Of a stretch of 64,000 bases of DNA, positions 15,497 through 28,600 are shown one piece after another. Origin of the DNA: Streptomyces sp. DH24. Lineage in GTDB: Bacteria; Actinomycetota; Actinomycetes; Streptomycetales; Streptomycetaceae. Position numbers and translations under genes: made by a program. The notes beneath the pieces were generated by a model. That model ran no database searches. It was given only the letters and a program-made list of their open reading frames with translations, and had not been told where the DNA came from. Numbering within the stretch: the first letter of the stretch is position 1; each line of letters begins with the position of its first letter. The DNA is taken from the NCBI RefSeq assembly GCF_029813775.1, contig NZ_JARVKW010000002.1:124001-188000 (forward strand), read 5' to 3'.

Positions 15497-18400
15497 TCAC
15501 CTGGTGCCGTCGGGGCCGGCCGGGTTGAGCGAGGCCGGGAACAGGCTGGTCGGGAAGTTCCGGGAGGCCAGCACCGGGGACAGCATCCGGGCGATGCGGG
15601 CGAGGTTGTCGTCGTGGGCGATGGTGTGGTGGTCGGCGTGCATCTCGTGGATGGTGATGCGCGGGCCGACGAACCCGGCGAGCCCGTTGGACTTGTCGTC
15701 GCTGGTGCGCGGCACCGCCGGCAGGTCGTTGCTGTTGCCCGGCGCGAGGAAGCCCTGCGTGGCGTGGAACAGCGTGGTGGGCACCGTGGTGCGCAGCGGG
15801 GCCGGCCGGTAGGCCTGGAGCAGGTCGCCGTTGTGCAGCATCAGTTCGTGCCGGACCAGGATCTGCTGTTTGATCATCTCCCGGTCGGGCCGGGCGGCCG
15901 ACCGGTCGCGGATGTGGCCCGCCACCAGGTCCAGCTGCGCCTGGAGGTCCAGGCCGGTGAGGGACGCGAGGCCGATCTGCTCGCCGACGCCCCAGCGCTG
16001 GCACATCGCGTTGCCGAGCATCACCAGGGAGAAGGCCTCCGCCTCGACCTCCGTGACGGTGCCCCAGTCCACGCTGTCCCAGGCCTCGGTGCCGGGCATG
16101 ATCGGGTCGATCGCGATCAGGTGCGTCACCTCCTCGCCCGCCAGCTGCAGTTGCCGGGTCATCTCGTAGGCGAGGACGCCGCCGAAGGAGCAGCCGCCCA
16201 GGAGGTAGGGCTCGCCGGGGAAGCGGTCGCGCAGTTCACCGACGTAGTGGGCGGCCATGTCCTCGACGGAGTCGTACCGGCGGGGCATGCGGTCCGCGGC
16301 GGCGGCGCCGATCTGTTCGAGGCCGATGACGGGATTGTGCAGGCCCAGGTGGCGGGAGAGGTAGATCGCGTAGCTCACTTCGCCGTACAGGTTGTGCGCC
16401 CACACGGACCGCCGGTTGTCCCCGTGCCGGTTGATCGCGACGACCGGCGACGCCGTCTGCGCCGGGGGCGCGGCCGGTTCGGGTGCGGCGGGCGGCGCGC
16501 ACACCCGCGCCGCGTTCCCGGCCGAGACGAGGAGCCACGGCTCGACGTCGAGGTCCACCAGGTCGGGCGGCGGTGCGATCCACCGGTGGTACCCGCCGTC
16601 GCCGCCGTCGGCCGGCACGGCCCGCACGACCACGGTCCGCTCCAGTCCGCCGAGGGGCCGCGCGTGGTGTACGGCCGCGGCGGCGACCAGGGCCGCCCGC
16701 CAGGCTGCGGCACGCTCCAGCCGGCCCCGGAGCGCGTCGGCGTCCATCGGCGCGGACGGGCCGAGGGCGCCGGTCACCCGGTCCAGCGCGGCCTTCGGCG
16801 TGAGTCCGGCGAGGTCCGCGGCGGCGGGCGGCCGGTCCGCTCCCCAGACACCGGCGAGGGGTGCGGCCACCTCGGCCAGCGACTCGGTCCCGGTTTCGGC
16901 GAGCGGCTGCTCCCCCGGTCCGGGGGTCTGGACGAGGAGCAGTTCGGTGATCTGCAGGCCGCGGTCCTGGAGGATGCGGGCGGTCTCGACGGCGACCAGG
17001 CCGGCGACTCCGTGTCCGGCGAGCCGGCAGGAGCCGCCCGGGTGGGCCGCGCCGATCGCGTCGGCGCAGGCCCGCGCGAGGAGGTTGATGTCCGCGGCCG
17101 GGTCCGCGCCCTCCGGGAAGCCCGGTGCCTCGACGCCGGTGACCGGGCCGTGCTCGGCGAGGTGCCCGCACAGGTGCATCACCCAGGTGAGTTCGCCCGT
17201 GTCGCCGAAGAGGCAGTACACCGGGTCTCCGGCGCGGTCACCGGTCAGGGGCACCAGCCGGGGCGCCGCGACCGACGGGCGCGCGGCCGGCAGGGGCCGC
17301 TGCGCCTTGCGGGCGGGGCCGGTGGCGACGGCGTCGAGGGTTTCCGGTACGGCGTCGGGCAGCACGTAGCTCTGGTCGAGGTGGACGACGAGGCGGTCGA
17401 CGCTGGGGTGTTCGAGGATCGCCGCCATCGGGATGTGGTCGCCGTAGCGGTCCTGGACGGTCTGCATGATCCGCATGGCGCCGATGGAGTCGACGCCGTA
17501 GCTCGCGAAGTCCCGTGCGGGGTCGACGGCTTCGGGCGCGATGCCGATGCCGTCCGCCACGGCTTCACGGACGTGCTGCCGGAGGCCGGCGAGCCGGTCG
17601 GGGAGGTCGGGGGTCGCGGAAGCGGAGGCAGAGGTGGAGGCGGAGGCAGCAACGGGCGGGGCGGGGACGGGTTGCGGCGCCGGGGTGTTCGTTGCCGTGC
17701 GGGCCGGTTGCGGTGCGGGGGTGGGCTCGGGGGTGGGCTCGGGTTTCGGGGCGGGCGAGGCTTTCGGGGTGGCCGTTGCGGGAGGCGCGGGCCGCGCCGT
17801 GGGGGCTTGGGGCGCGGTGGCCCGGGGTGCGGGCGCCGGTGGGGTGGCCCGGTGTGCGGGTGTCTGGGCGGTGGCCCGGGGTGTCGTCGTCGGGGCGGTG
17901 GCCGGCGGGAGCCAGTGCTGTTCGGGGGCGAAGGGGTAGGTCGGCAGGGAGACCCTGGCGCGGGCCTGCGTCGCGTGCAGGGACCGCCAGTCGACGTCGG
18001 CGCCCGCCGCCCACAGCGCCGCGAGCCTGCCGAAGTCCCCGGCGACGGCCCGGCGCACGGCGTCGCTCAGGTCGTCCTCGTCGGCGGAACGCGGGCCGGT
18101 GTCCCGGCTCCTCGTCAGGCGCGGGTCGTCACCGCCGTCGAGGTGGGTGCGCAGGGCGTCGGCGACGTCCGCGAGGCTCGGGGCCGCGACAGCGAGCCGC
18201 GCGGTGAGCGGCCGGCGCCCCACCTGGAGCGTGTAGGCCACGTCGTCCGGCGACACGGCGTGCAGGTGTCCGTCGCGTTCCCAGCGCTCCAGGCGTTCGA
18301 GGAGGCGGCGGGCCGCGGCCAGGAGGCGTTCGTCGTCGCGGGCGCTGAGCACGAACAACCGGTCGCCGTCGGACACGGGGGCGGACGGCCCGGACGCGGT

Positions 18401-19693
18401 GGGCGCGGGAGCCTCTTCCACGACCAGGTGGGCGTTCATGCCGCCGAAGCCGAACGAGCTGACACCGGCACGCCGGGGCAGCGGCGCCCCACTGCCGGCG
18501 TCCGTGAACGGGGTCCAGGGGCGGGCCGAGGTGACGAGGTGGAACGGCGAGTCCGCGAGCCTGATCAGCGGGTTCACGCGTTCGACGTGGAGCGTGGGCG
18601 GCAGCATGCCGTGCCGCAGGGACAGCAGGACCTTGAACAGGCCCGCCATGCCGGCCGCCGTCTCCAGATGGCCGATGTTGGTCTTCACGCTGCCGAGCCC
18701 GCAGTACTGCCTCGGAACGGACACGGTGCCGTCCGCGCCCGGCGTCTCGAAGGCCGTGCGCAGGCCGGTCACCTCGATGGGATCGCCCAGGGCCGTTCCC
18801 GTGCCGTGCGCCTCCACGTAGCCGATCGTCTCGGGCCGGGCCCCCGCGCGCCGCTGGGCCAGGGAGATCACCTCGGCCTGGGCCGCCGGGTTGGGGGCGG
18901 TGAGCGAGGCGGCACGTCCGCCGTGGTTCGTCGCGGAGCCCGCGATGACGCCGTGCACGTGGTCGCCGTCGGCGAGCGCCCTGCTCAGCGGCTTGAGCAG
19001 AACGGCACCCACCCCTTCGCCGCGCACGTATCCGTCGGCACGGTGGTCGAACGACTTGCAGCGGCCGTCGGGCGCCAGCATGCCGGACCGCCCGAACGCC
19101 TCGAACGCGGTCGGCGCCACGATGACGTTGACGCCGCCGGCGACGGCCAGGTCGCACTCACCGGTCTGGATGGCGCGGACGGCCCGGTGCACGGCGACGA
19201 GGGCGCTGGAGCAGGCGGTGTCCACGGGTTCGCTGGGGCCGCGCAGGTCGAGCAGGAAGGAGACCCGGTTGGCCAGGACGCTGTGGTCGTTGCCGGTCAT
19301 CAGCTGGCCGTCGACGTCCACGCCGCGCTCGCGGGCCAGTTCGCCGTACTCGGAGGAGGCCACGCCCACGAACAGGCCGCAGGCGCTGCCGGCGAGGTCG
19401 GCGGGGTCGTAGCCCGCCTCCTCGACGGCCGCCCACACGGTTTGCAGGAACAGCCGGGCCTGCGGGTCCATGACGCGCGCCTCGCGCGGGGTGATCTGGA
19501 AGAACCCGGCGTCGAAGCGGTCCACACCGTCCAGGAACCCGCCGCGGACGGGGGCCGTGCCCGCTGCGGCGGCGAAGCGCTCGGACGGTGCCTCGGAGAT
19601 CAGGTCGCGGCCCTGGACCAGGTTGTTCCAGAAGCTGTCGAGGTCCGGCGATCCCGGGAACGACCCGGACATGCCGACCACGGCCACGGGTTC
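15497..19693 (-). other. PKS module 9 and release: KS9-ACP10-inactive TE-TE
   Basis: KS9 has Cys3665 and intact HGTGT and NIGH. ACP10 has Ser4240 in YGVDSIGA. TE domain one has an AGHGVAG elbow in which Gly4399 replaces the nucleophilic Ser. TE domain two has GGCSFGG with Ser4673 and the late His in HADHHTIAH. No ketoreductase is present, so a beta-keto thioester would reach the TE unless the trans-acting enzymes modify it. Confidence 0.85.
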
Positions 19694-22600
19694 GTTGACG
19701 CGGTCGTGGCGCGATCCGGCGGGGGCGGACGTGACCGCCGGAGACGCCGGGGCTGTCGCGGCCACCTGGGTGGAGGCGGAGGCCGAGGCCCGGGACGCGC
19801 CGGGAGCAGCGGGAACGGCGGCCTGCGGCTCGTCGTCGGCCGGCGCCGGTGCGGGGGCGAGGGCGGGGGTGGGGGCGGGGGTGACTGCGGGCGTCTGGGC
19901 CCTGGTGGCGGTGGCCTTGACGAGGTGGTCGACCACGGCCGCCATGTCCCGGCAGCCGTACAGGACGTCGGGGGTGAGGTCGGCGCCGGTCGTCCGCGAG
20001 AGACGGTCGGCGAGCTGCACCATGGTCACCGAGTCCAGCCCGAAGTCGCTGAGGTGGTCGCCGGGGTCGATGTCCTGCGGCGTCACGCCCACCAGTGCGC
20101 AGATGGCCTCGGTGACGACGTGCCGCATCGCGTGCACGGCGGACGGTGTGCTGCCCGCGCTGTCGGCGGTCGGGTGCGTGGGGGTCACGGAGAGCTCCTC
20201 GGAAGGGCTGGAACCGATGGCGGGCGGAAGGGGCTCGGCGGTGACGGCGGAGAGGACGGGGTCCGAGGGGGCGGGGTCCACCGGGAGAGAACTCGTCGTG
20301 ACCGGCTCGGTCGGCACCGGGTCCAACAGGTCCACCGGCACCGAATCCGCGGGAGCCGGATGCGCCGGAGCCTGATGCGCCGGGGCCGGGCCTGTGGTGC
20401 CGTGGTCGGCGGGGGTGGGCCGGAGCCAGTAGCGGCCGTCGGAGAAGGGGTAGTGCGGCAGGGAGACGATGCGGGCGCCGGGCTCGGGCGCGGCGAGGCC
20501 GTCCGGGGGCTCGCCGTCCATCCAGCGCCGGGCCTGTGCCAGGACCTCGGCGTCGGGGGACGGCAGGTCGTGCCGGTCGGGCGCCTCGCCCCGGGGGCCG
20601 GTCACCAGCCGGTCGTGCGGGCGTTCCTGCGCGTACGCGGTGAGCACCGAGACGATGTCGGCGAGATCGTGGACGACGGCACCGAGCCGCGCTGTCAGGG
20701 GTTCGCGTCCGGCCCGGAGGGTGTGCGTGACGTCCACGGGGTTCAGGGCGGCTCCGGGACCCTCCAGGAACGCGGCGAGGCGCCGGGCGTACCTGCGCAG
20801 GGCGTCCGGTCTGCGGGCCGACAGGAGCAGCAGGAGCGGCCGGGCGGGCCGTCGGCTGCCGGTGGTGTCGTCGGCCCGGTCGGGCCGGGGTGCCCCTTCG
20901 AGGACGACGTGGGCGTTGGCGCCGCCCGCGCCGAAGGAGCTGACGGCGGCCCGCCGGGGTTCCCCGGCCGGCGGCTCGGGCCAGGCGACGGGCTCGCGCG
21001 GCACCAGGAAGCCGTCCGCGGTCGGCGGCCCGTCGGTGCCGAGGGTGGGTGCGAGGGTGCGGTGCCGCAGTTGGAGGATCACCTTCGTCAACTGGACGAC
21101 GCCCGAGGCGGCTTCGAGGTGTCCGGTGTTCGGTTTCACCGATCCGATCCGCAGCCGGTGACCGTCGGCCCGGACGCCGTACGCCTCGCGCAGGGCGGCC
21201 AGTTCGACGGGGTCGCCGACCGGTGAGCCGGTGGCCTGCGCCTCCACGTACTGCACGGTGCGCGCGTCGGCTCCGGAGGCCCGCAGGGCCTGGGTGATGA
21301 GGTCGACCTGCGCCTCGGCGCGGGGGACGGCGTACGCCTCGGTGGGGCCGTCGGCGTTGACGGCCGAGCCGCGGATACAGGCGTGCACGCGGTCGCCGTC
21401 GCGCAGCGCGTCCGAGAGCCGTTTCAGGACGAGCGCGCCGACGCCCTCTCCGGTGACGATGCCGTCGGCGGCCGTGTCGAAGACCCGGGGTGTGCCGTGC
21501 GGGGACAGCATCCGGGCGGCGGCCAGGTCGGCGTGGTGGCTGGGGTGGAGGATGACGTTCACTCCGCCGGCGATCGCCGTGCCGCACTCGCCGTCGCGCA
21601 GGCTCCGCACGGCGAGGTGGACGGCGGTGAGCGCGGAGGAGCAGGCCGTGTCCACCGCCATGCTCGGGCCGGTCAGGCCGAAGGTGTGCGACACGCGGTT
21701 GGCGACGGACCAGCCGGAGGACAGGGCCTGTACCGCGTTCCCGCGGCCGCGTTCCTCGGCTCCGAGCAGCGCGTACTGGTGGTGCATCACGCCGACGAAG
21801 ACGCCGGTCCTGTCGCCGTCACCGGCAGCCCGGGCGCGCAGCCGGGACGGGGGCAGCGCCGCGTCCTCCAGTGCTTCCCAGGCTGTTTCCAGGAAGAGGC
21901 GTTCGGCCGGGTCCATGCGTTCGGCCTCGCGGGGCGAGATGCGGAAGAGGAGGGGGTCGAAGCGGTCGACGTCGTCGAGGAACCCGCCCCAGGCCGCCCC
22001 GTCGCCGGACTCCTCGGCGCTCCACCGTCCGGGTGGGACGGGGGTGATGAGGCTGCGCCCGGCGAGCAGGTGCTCCCAGAGCGTGTCGACGTCCGCGGCA
22101 CCCGGATACCGGCCGGCGATGCCGACGACGGCGATGGGTTCGGGAGCGGTGGGAGTGGTGGCGGCGGTTTCGGGGGCCGTTGGGGCGAGGGCGACCGGTT
22201 CGGGAGCGGGCCGGGCGGTGGTGGCAGCGGTTTCGGGAGCCGTCGGAGCAGGCGCGACCGGTTCGGGAGCGGGCCGGGCGGTGGTGGGGTGCGGCGAGGG
22301 TTCTTCCGGTGCCGGCGCCGGGGAGTCGGACGCCGTGGGGACCGGGGACGGCGTGTCGTCGGTCGGCGCGCCGGCGGCTCCCGTCAGCGCCGCCAGTTCC
22401 GTTCCCTTGGCGCTCACCAGGGCCTGTGCCACCGAGCGGACCGACTCGCCGGTCACCAGCAGTTCCCGCGGCACCGGGCCGATGTCGCGTTCCAGGCGCT
22501 CGACCGCTTCCATCACCGTCAGGGAGTCCGTGCCGAGGGACGCCAGGGGCACCGCCGGGTCCACCTCCTCCGGCGGCAGTCGGAGCAGGTCCGCGAACAG

Positions 22601-25600
22601 GTTCCGCAGATGCTCCGTGGTGCCCGCGAGGAGCCGGTCCCCGGACCCGTTCGCAGACGCCGGGGCCTGCGGTTCGGCCGGTGTCACGGGCCGGTCGGCG
22701 GGTTCCCGCCGCGCGGGCGGCGGGGCGGCGGGGGGCGATGCCGTACGCCAAGGGCCTCGTTCGGCGACGAAGAGGTGCTGTCCGGCCTGGTGGTCGGTCC
22801 AGCCGTGCACGCCGAACCGCCGGCTGCGGTCGAATCCGGCCTCCGCAAGGAGCGCCTGCCAGGTGGCCGGGGCGAGCAGCGGTCCGTGCGGCAGCCGCAG
22901 CCCGGCGTCCCCGGCGAGCCACCAGCCGTCGGTGAGGCCGAACACGGGGGTGACCGCGTCCAGGACGCGGGTGGCCTCGTTGACGGCCAGCAGGCCGCCG
23001 GTCGCGGTGAGTTCGGCGACGTTGCGCAGCGTCCGCCGCATGTCCCGCGTCGCGTGCAGCACGTTGGTGGCGACGACGATGTCGTACCGGTCGCCGTCGA
23101 AGCCCTGCGTGGCCGGGTCGTCCGCGATGTCAAGGACGCGGAAGTCCGTGTGGGGCCGGCCGTCGGCCAGGCGCCGGCGGGTTCCGGCGACGAGGGAGGG
23201 CGAGATGTCGGTGACGTGGTAGGAGACGGAGTCCCGGTGGTCGTCGATCGCGTCGAGCACGGCGCGGGTGGTGGCGCCGGTGCCGGCGCCGATCTCCAGG
23301 ATGCGTACGCGGCGGGCCGGGTCGGCCGCGACGGCCTCGGTGACCGCCGCCCGTACGGCGGTGGCGGTGAGGCGGTTGAAGTGCCGGGTGCGCGGATCGT
23401 CCGCGTACAGGGCGGCCATGCGCCGGTCGGAGCCGCCCGGGAAGAGGACGTCCAGACCGCGCCGCCGTCGGGCCAGGACGTCGGGCAGCGCAGCGGCGCA
23501 GTCGTCCAGGAGGTCCAGCGTGGGCGCCAAGTGGACGAAACGGGTGAGGAGTTCGTGGCGCAGGAGGTGGCGGCGGTCCGCGTCGGCCGCGGTCGGTGCC
23601 GTGAGCCGGCCTCGGTCGGACCGCACGTGGCCGGCCGATTTCAGGGACGCGAGCAGCGCGTCGAACAGCGGGAGCCGCTCGTCGTGGACGGAGAGGCCGC
23701 GCAGCAGTTCCGCGCGGGTGAAGTGCGCGCCGGGGGCCAGGCAGTCGGTGGCTTCGCGCAGGGTGTCCAGCAGGGCGAGGCGTGCGTAGTCGTCGACGGC
23801 GTCCAGGTAGTCGGGCGCGTAGGGTTCGCCGTCCGCGCGCTGCGCCGCCATCACGGCCGCGGCGGGCGCGGCGAGCACGTCCCTGCCGGTGCCGTCTGCG
23901 GCTGCGGAGCGGTCGTGGCCTGCCGGGGCGGCGAGTGCGGGACCGTGGGCGGCGGGTCGCCGGTGGCGGGTGCCCGGCTCCAGGGGTGTCACGCGCCCCA
24001 GTTCGGCGAGGTCCGCGCGCAGGGGTGCGACCTGGGTGAGGCCGGCCGCGAGGACCTGGCGGAAGGCGTGCAGTCCCTCGGCGGCGGTCAGCGGCTGCAC
24101 GCCCCAGCGGGCCAGCCGCTCGCGGTGCTCGGGGGTCGCGACGGCGCCTTCGTCGCCCCAGAAGCCCCAGTCGACGACGGTGACGGGCCAGTGCAGCCGG
24201 GTGGCCAGGTGGGCGCCGTAGGAGCTCATGAACGTCGAGCCGGCGGCGTAGTTGGACTGGCCGGGGTTGCCGGTGTGGGCGATGGCCGAGGAGAACAGGG
24301 CGAAGAAGTCGAGCGGTTCGGCGGTGAGCGCGTCGGCGAGGGCGACGGTTCCCCGCGTCTTGGGTGCGAAGGCGGCGTCGAAGGTGGCGTCGTCCGACTG
24401 GGGGATGGTCCGGTCGGCGAGGACGAACGCCGTGTGGACGGCTCCGTCGACGCCGCCGTACCGCTCGTGCATCAGGCGGACGGCGGCCCGCGCGGCGGCG
24501 GGGTCGGTCACGTCGCCCGGCAGGTACTCGACCTGCCCGCCGTGGGCGCGCAGTCGCGCGAGCGTCCCGTCCGGCAGATGCCGTTCGGGGCGGCGTCCCA
24601 TCACCACCAGGCGGGCGTCCCAGTCGCGCAGCAGGTGTTCGCCGACGACGCGGCCGAGGCCGCCGAGACCGCCGACGACGAGGTAGCGTCCGCCGCGCCG
24701 CAGGGGCAGCCGGTCGTCCGCCGGGGCGGGCAGCTCGGCCGGGGCGAGCCGCTTGACGAGCCTGGTGCCCTCGCGCAGCGCGGTCTCCGTGAACGGTGCG
24801 GCGGCCGGTTCGGCGGCGACGGCCCGCACGAGGGGCGCCCAGGTGCCGGAGGCCCGGCATCCTTCGAGGTCCGTGCGCGCGAGGTCCAGGCAGACCACGT
24901 CGAGGAAGGGCAGTTCGCGGGAGAGCGTGCGGGCCATGCCGTGCAGCGATCCCGCGAACGGGTTGTCGACCGGGCTGCCGGGCAGGGGTTGCTGGCTGTC
25001 GCTGGTCAGGACGACGAGCCGCAGGCCGCGCGGTCGCAGCTCGGCCAGGGCCTGCGCCAGGTGGAACAGGGCGAGGCAGCCGTGCCGCCGGCTGTACTCC
25101 AAATGCGCCAGGTCGGTGGAGGAGTGGCGGCGGGTGTCGACGCCGCCGGCGAAGTAGAGCGTGCGGATGCCCGGGTGAGCCTGGAGCAGGGCCAGGTGGT
25201 CGTCGCGGTCCCGCAGTGCCGTCAGGTCGGCCGTCTCGCTCGCGCCGCCGTGGTGGCGGACGAGCGCGGCGGCGAGGCCCGCGTCGTGTCCGGCCGTGAG
25301 CACCAGGGCAGGTCCGGGCTGGTCCCCGGCCGGTGCGGCGTCCGGGACGTCGAGGCGGGGTGCCACGCGCCAGACGGGCACCAGATGGGGCACTCCGGCG
25401 GAGCCGGACGGCCGCACCACGGTCAGCCCGGTGAACTCGACGAGGGCCCGGCCTTCGGCGTCGGTCATCAGCACGTCGCACTTGACGGTGCCGCGTGCGG
25501 CGTCGGCGGCCACCAGCCGGGCGTGGGCGTGGCGGACGACTCCGTCCGCGCTGTGCAGGCGGACCCGGTCGACGGCCGCCGGCAGCGTGGCCGGCTCCTC

Positions 25601-28600
25601 CCACGCGGGCACGGCTCCGTGCACGGCGTGCAGGGCGGCGTCGGTGACGCCGGGGTCGCCGATGCCGCCGGGGGCGCGGCCGGACGTCGGCGCGGGCGGT
25701 GCCGTCCGCTCGGCCGGTTCGGCGAGTTCGGCCAGGGCTTCGCCCTCGCCGCACCACAGGCGCTCCACCCTCCGGTACGACGGGCCGTAGTCGAGGCCGG
25801 CGGCGCGGGCCCGGTCGTAGAACGCCTCGTGGCTCACCTCCCGGGGGCAGCCGAGCCGGACGGACGCGATGTCCAGGGGCTTCGGCGCGCGGGGCGGGGC
25901 GCCGGGGCGGGGCGGGGTCCAGGCCGTGACCGTGGCGTGGACGACGCGCCGTTCGCCGGTGCCGGTGCCGATCTCGACACGGACGGCTCCGTCCCCGGCG
26001 GCGGGCAGGGCGCGTACGACGGGCTGCTCGTCGGCGTCCAGGACGAGGGCGGTGCGCCAGCGCACCTCGCTCAGTTCGGTGACCGGCCGTCCGGTCACGC
26101 GCTGCGCCGCCGCGCGGGCGAGCGCCAGGTGGGCGACGCCGGCGAGGACGGGCCGGCCGTCGACGAGGTGGTCGGCCACCCACGGGTGGTCGCGGGTGAG
26201 GGTGGCCACGAACTCGGCCGCCCCGTCCGCCGCGACGCCCAGCTCGGCGAGCGGCGCGCGGTCGGCCGTCCCGTCGGCCTGCGCGGGGACCGGAGTCCGG
26301 CCGGAGGCAGCGGCAACCGCCGGGGCCACGGTGTCGGGCCAGTGCACGGGACCGACGAACGGGTAGGTGGGCAGGGGCACGGCGCGGGGCGCTCGGCCGT
26401 GCCGGTCACGCCGGTCGGCGGCCTCCGGCCAGTCGAACTCCTCCCCCGCGACCCAGCGCGCGGCGAGCTCGTGCAGGCGGCGCCCGGCGAACAGGCCGCG
26501 CGCGTCGGCCGTCTCGCGCCGGGGTGCCTCGGGTGCGACGTGGCCGGCCGCGTCGGCGGCGCCGGTCGTCACGTACCGCGAGAGCGCCTCCACCAGCCGC
26601 GCGCGGGTGGGCACGACGAACGCCACGCGGTGTTCGAAGGCCTCGCGCCCGGTCTGGAGGGTGTGGGTGATGTCGTCCAGCCGGAGCCGGTCGCCGTCGG
26701 GTGCGGTGAGGAAGCGGGCCAGCCGGTCGGCGGCGGCCTTGAGGCGGTCCGGCGTCCGGGCGGACAGGACCACGAGGTGATCGCCGCCCTCGTCCGGCAC
26801 GGCGTCGGCCGGCACGGCGTCCCGGTACTCCTCGATCACGGCGTGCGCGTTGGCGCCTCCCGCCCCGAACGAGCTGAGCGCGGCCCGGCGCAGGTCGTGC
26901 CCCGGCCGGGGGTGCCACGGTTCGGCGGTGCGCTGCAGGCGGAACGGCGTCGCGGCGAAGTCGATCTTCGGGTTGGGCGGGTCGCTGTGCAGGGTCGGCG
27001 CCAGTGTCCGGTGCCTCAGCTGGAGGAGGACCTTGGTGAGTCCGGCGATGCCGGCCGCGGCCTCCGCGTGCCCGATGTTGGGTTTGACCGAGCCGAGCGC
27101 GCAGTACTGTCCCTCGTCGGCGGACCGGCCGAACACCCGGGCCAGGCCCTCGATCTCGATGGGGTCGCCGAGTTCCGTGCCGGTGCCGTGCGCCTCCACG
27201 TAGCCGATGCTCGCCGGGTCGATCCCGGAGCGGCGCAGTGCCGCGGCTATCACGGAGGCGTGGGCGCGCGGCGAGGGCACGGTGTAGCCGTTGGTGTGGC
27301 CGCCGTGGCTGATGGCGGTGGCCCGGATGACGGCGTCGACGCGGTCGCCGTCGGCGCGGGCGGCGGCCAGCGGCTTGAGCACCACCGCGCCCACGCCCTC
27401 ACCGGGGACGAACCCGTTGCCGCCGTCGCCGAACGCCCGGCAGACCCCGTCGGGGGAGATCATGCGCTGCTCGGCGAGCATGGCGTACTTCATCGGGTGG
27501 AGGTTGAGGTGGGCGCCGCCCACGACGGCCGTCCGGCATTCGCCGCGCCGCAGGCTCTCGCAGGCCAGGTGCAGAGCCGTGAGGGAGGCGGAGCAGGCGG
27601 TGTCGACGGTGAGGCTCGGGCCGTGCACGTCGAGGAAGTAGGAGAGGCGGTTGGCGAGGGAGAACTCCATCGAGTAGGCCGGGACCGGATTGCCCTTGCC
27701 CCACTCCTCGGCGCCGACCAGGCCGTAGGCCAGGCCCGTGGTGCCCACGAAGACACCCACGGCGTGTCCCTCGTCGGTGCGGGTGGTGCGGTGCAGGCGG
27801 GCGCGGGTGTACCCGGCGTCCTCCAGGGCCGACCAGGCGACCTCCAGGAACAGCCGCTCGGCGGGGTCCATGCGCCGGGCCTCGCGCGGGGCCACGGAGA
27901 AGAACAGCGAGTCGAAGCGCGCCACGTCGTCCAGGAAGCCGCCCCAGCGTCCGTAACTGGTGCCCGGCCGACGGTCGCCGCGGTCGAACCAGCGTTCCTT
28001 GTCCCACCGCTCCGGCGGGATCTCGCCGATGGCGTCCCGGCCCTCCACGAGCATCCGCCACAGCTGTGTCACGTCCCGCGCGCCGGGATAGCGGCCGGCC
28101 AGGCCGATGACGGCGACGGCGTCGTCGGGCGCGGCGTCGTCGTCCGGCGGTCGGACGGCGGGCCGGGGGGTGGCCCGCGGGGCGGGGCCTGTGCCGGTGG
28201 AGGGGGTGTCGGCCTCGACGGGGGCCTGTACTGCGGGAGTTGCGGGCTGACCGGCCGGGGCCGCGGGTTCAGCGGCCGAAGGGGCGGGCCGACCGGCGGG
28301 GACCGCTGGCCCCCCGGCCGGAGCGGTCGCCGTGCCGGCCGTCGCGGTGAGCGCCGGGCGATGGTGGGCCACCAGGTAGTCGGTGAGGTCGTCCACCGTG
28401 CGGTGCTCGAACAGCAGCGTCACGGGCATCGGTCCCAGCCGGTCCTCCAGGGCGGCCGTGAGACGCCTGATCATCACCGAGTCGATGCCGAGCGCGGAGA
28501 ACTCCTGGTCGGAGCGGAGCCTGCCGGGTGCGATACGGGTCAGTCGCGACACCAGCTCCAGCAGGAACGTCCGTGCCGCCTCGGCCGCTTCCGGCTCCGC

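Noticed and set aside
22685..24000. Possible O-methyltransferase identity for the MT of module 7
   Set aside because: Its position after KR and before ACP and its ILEIGAGTG and NVLHAT motifs match PKS C-methyltransferases; O-methylation is not supported by sequence alone.
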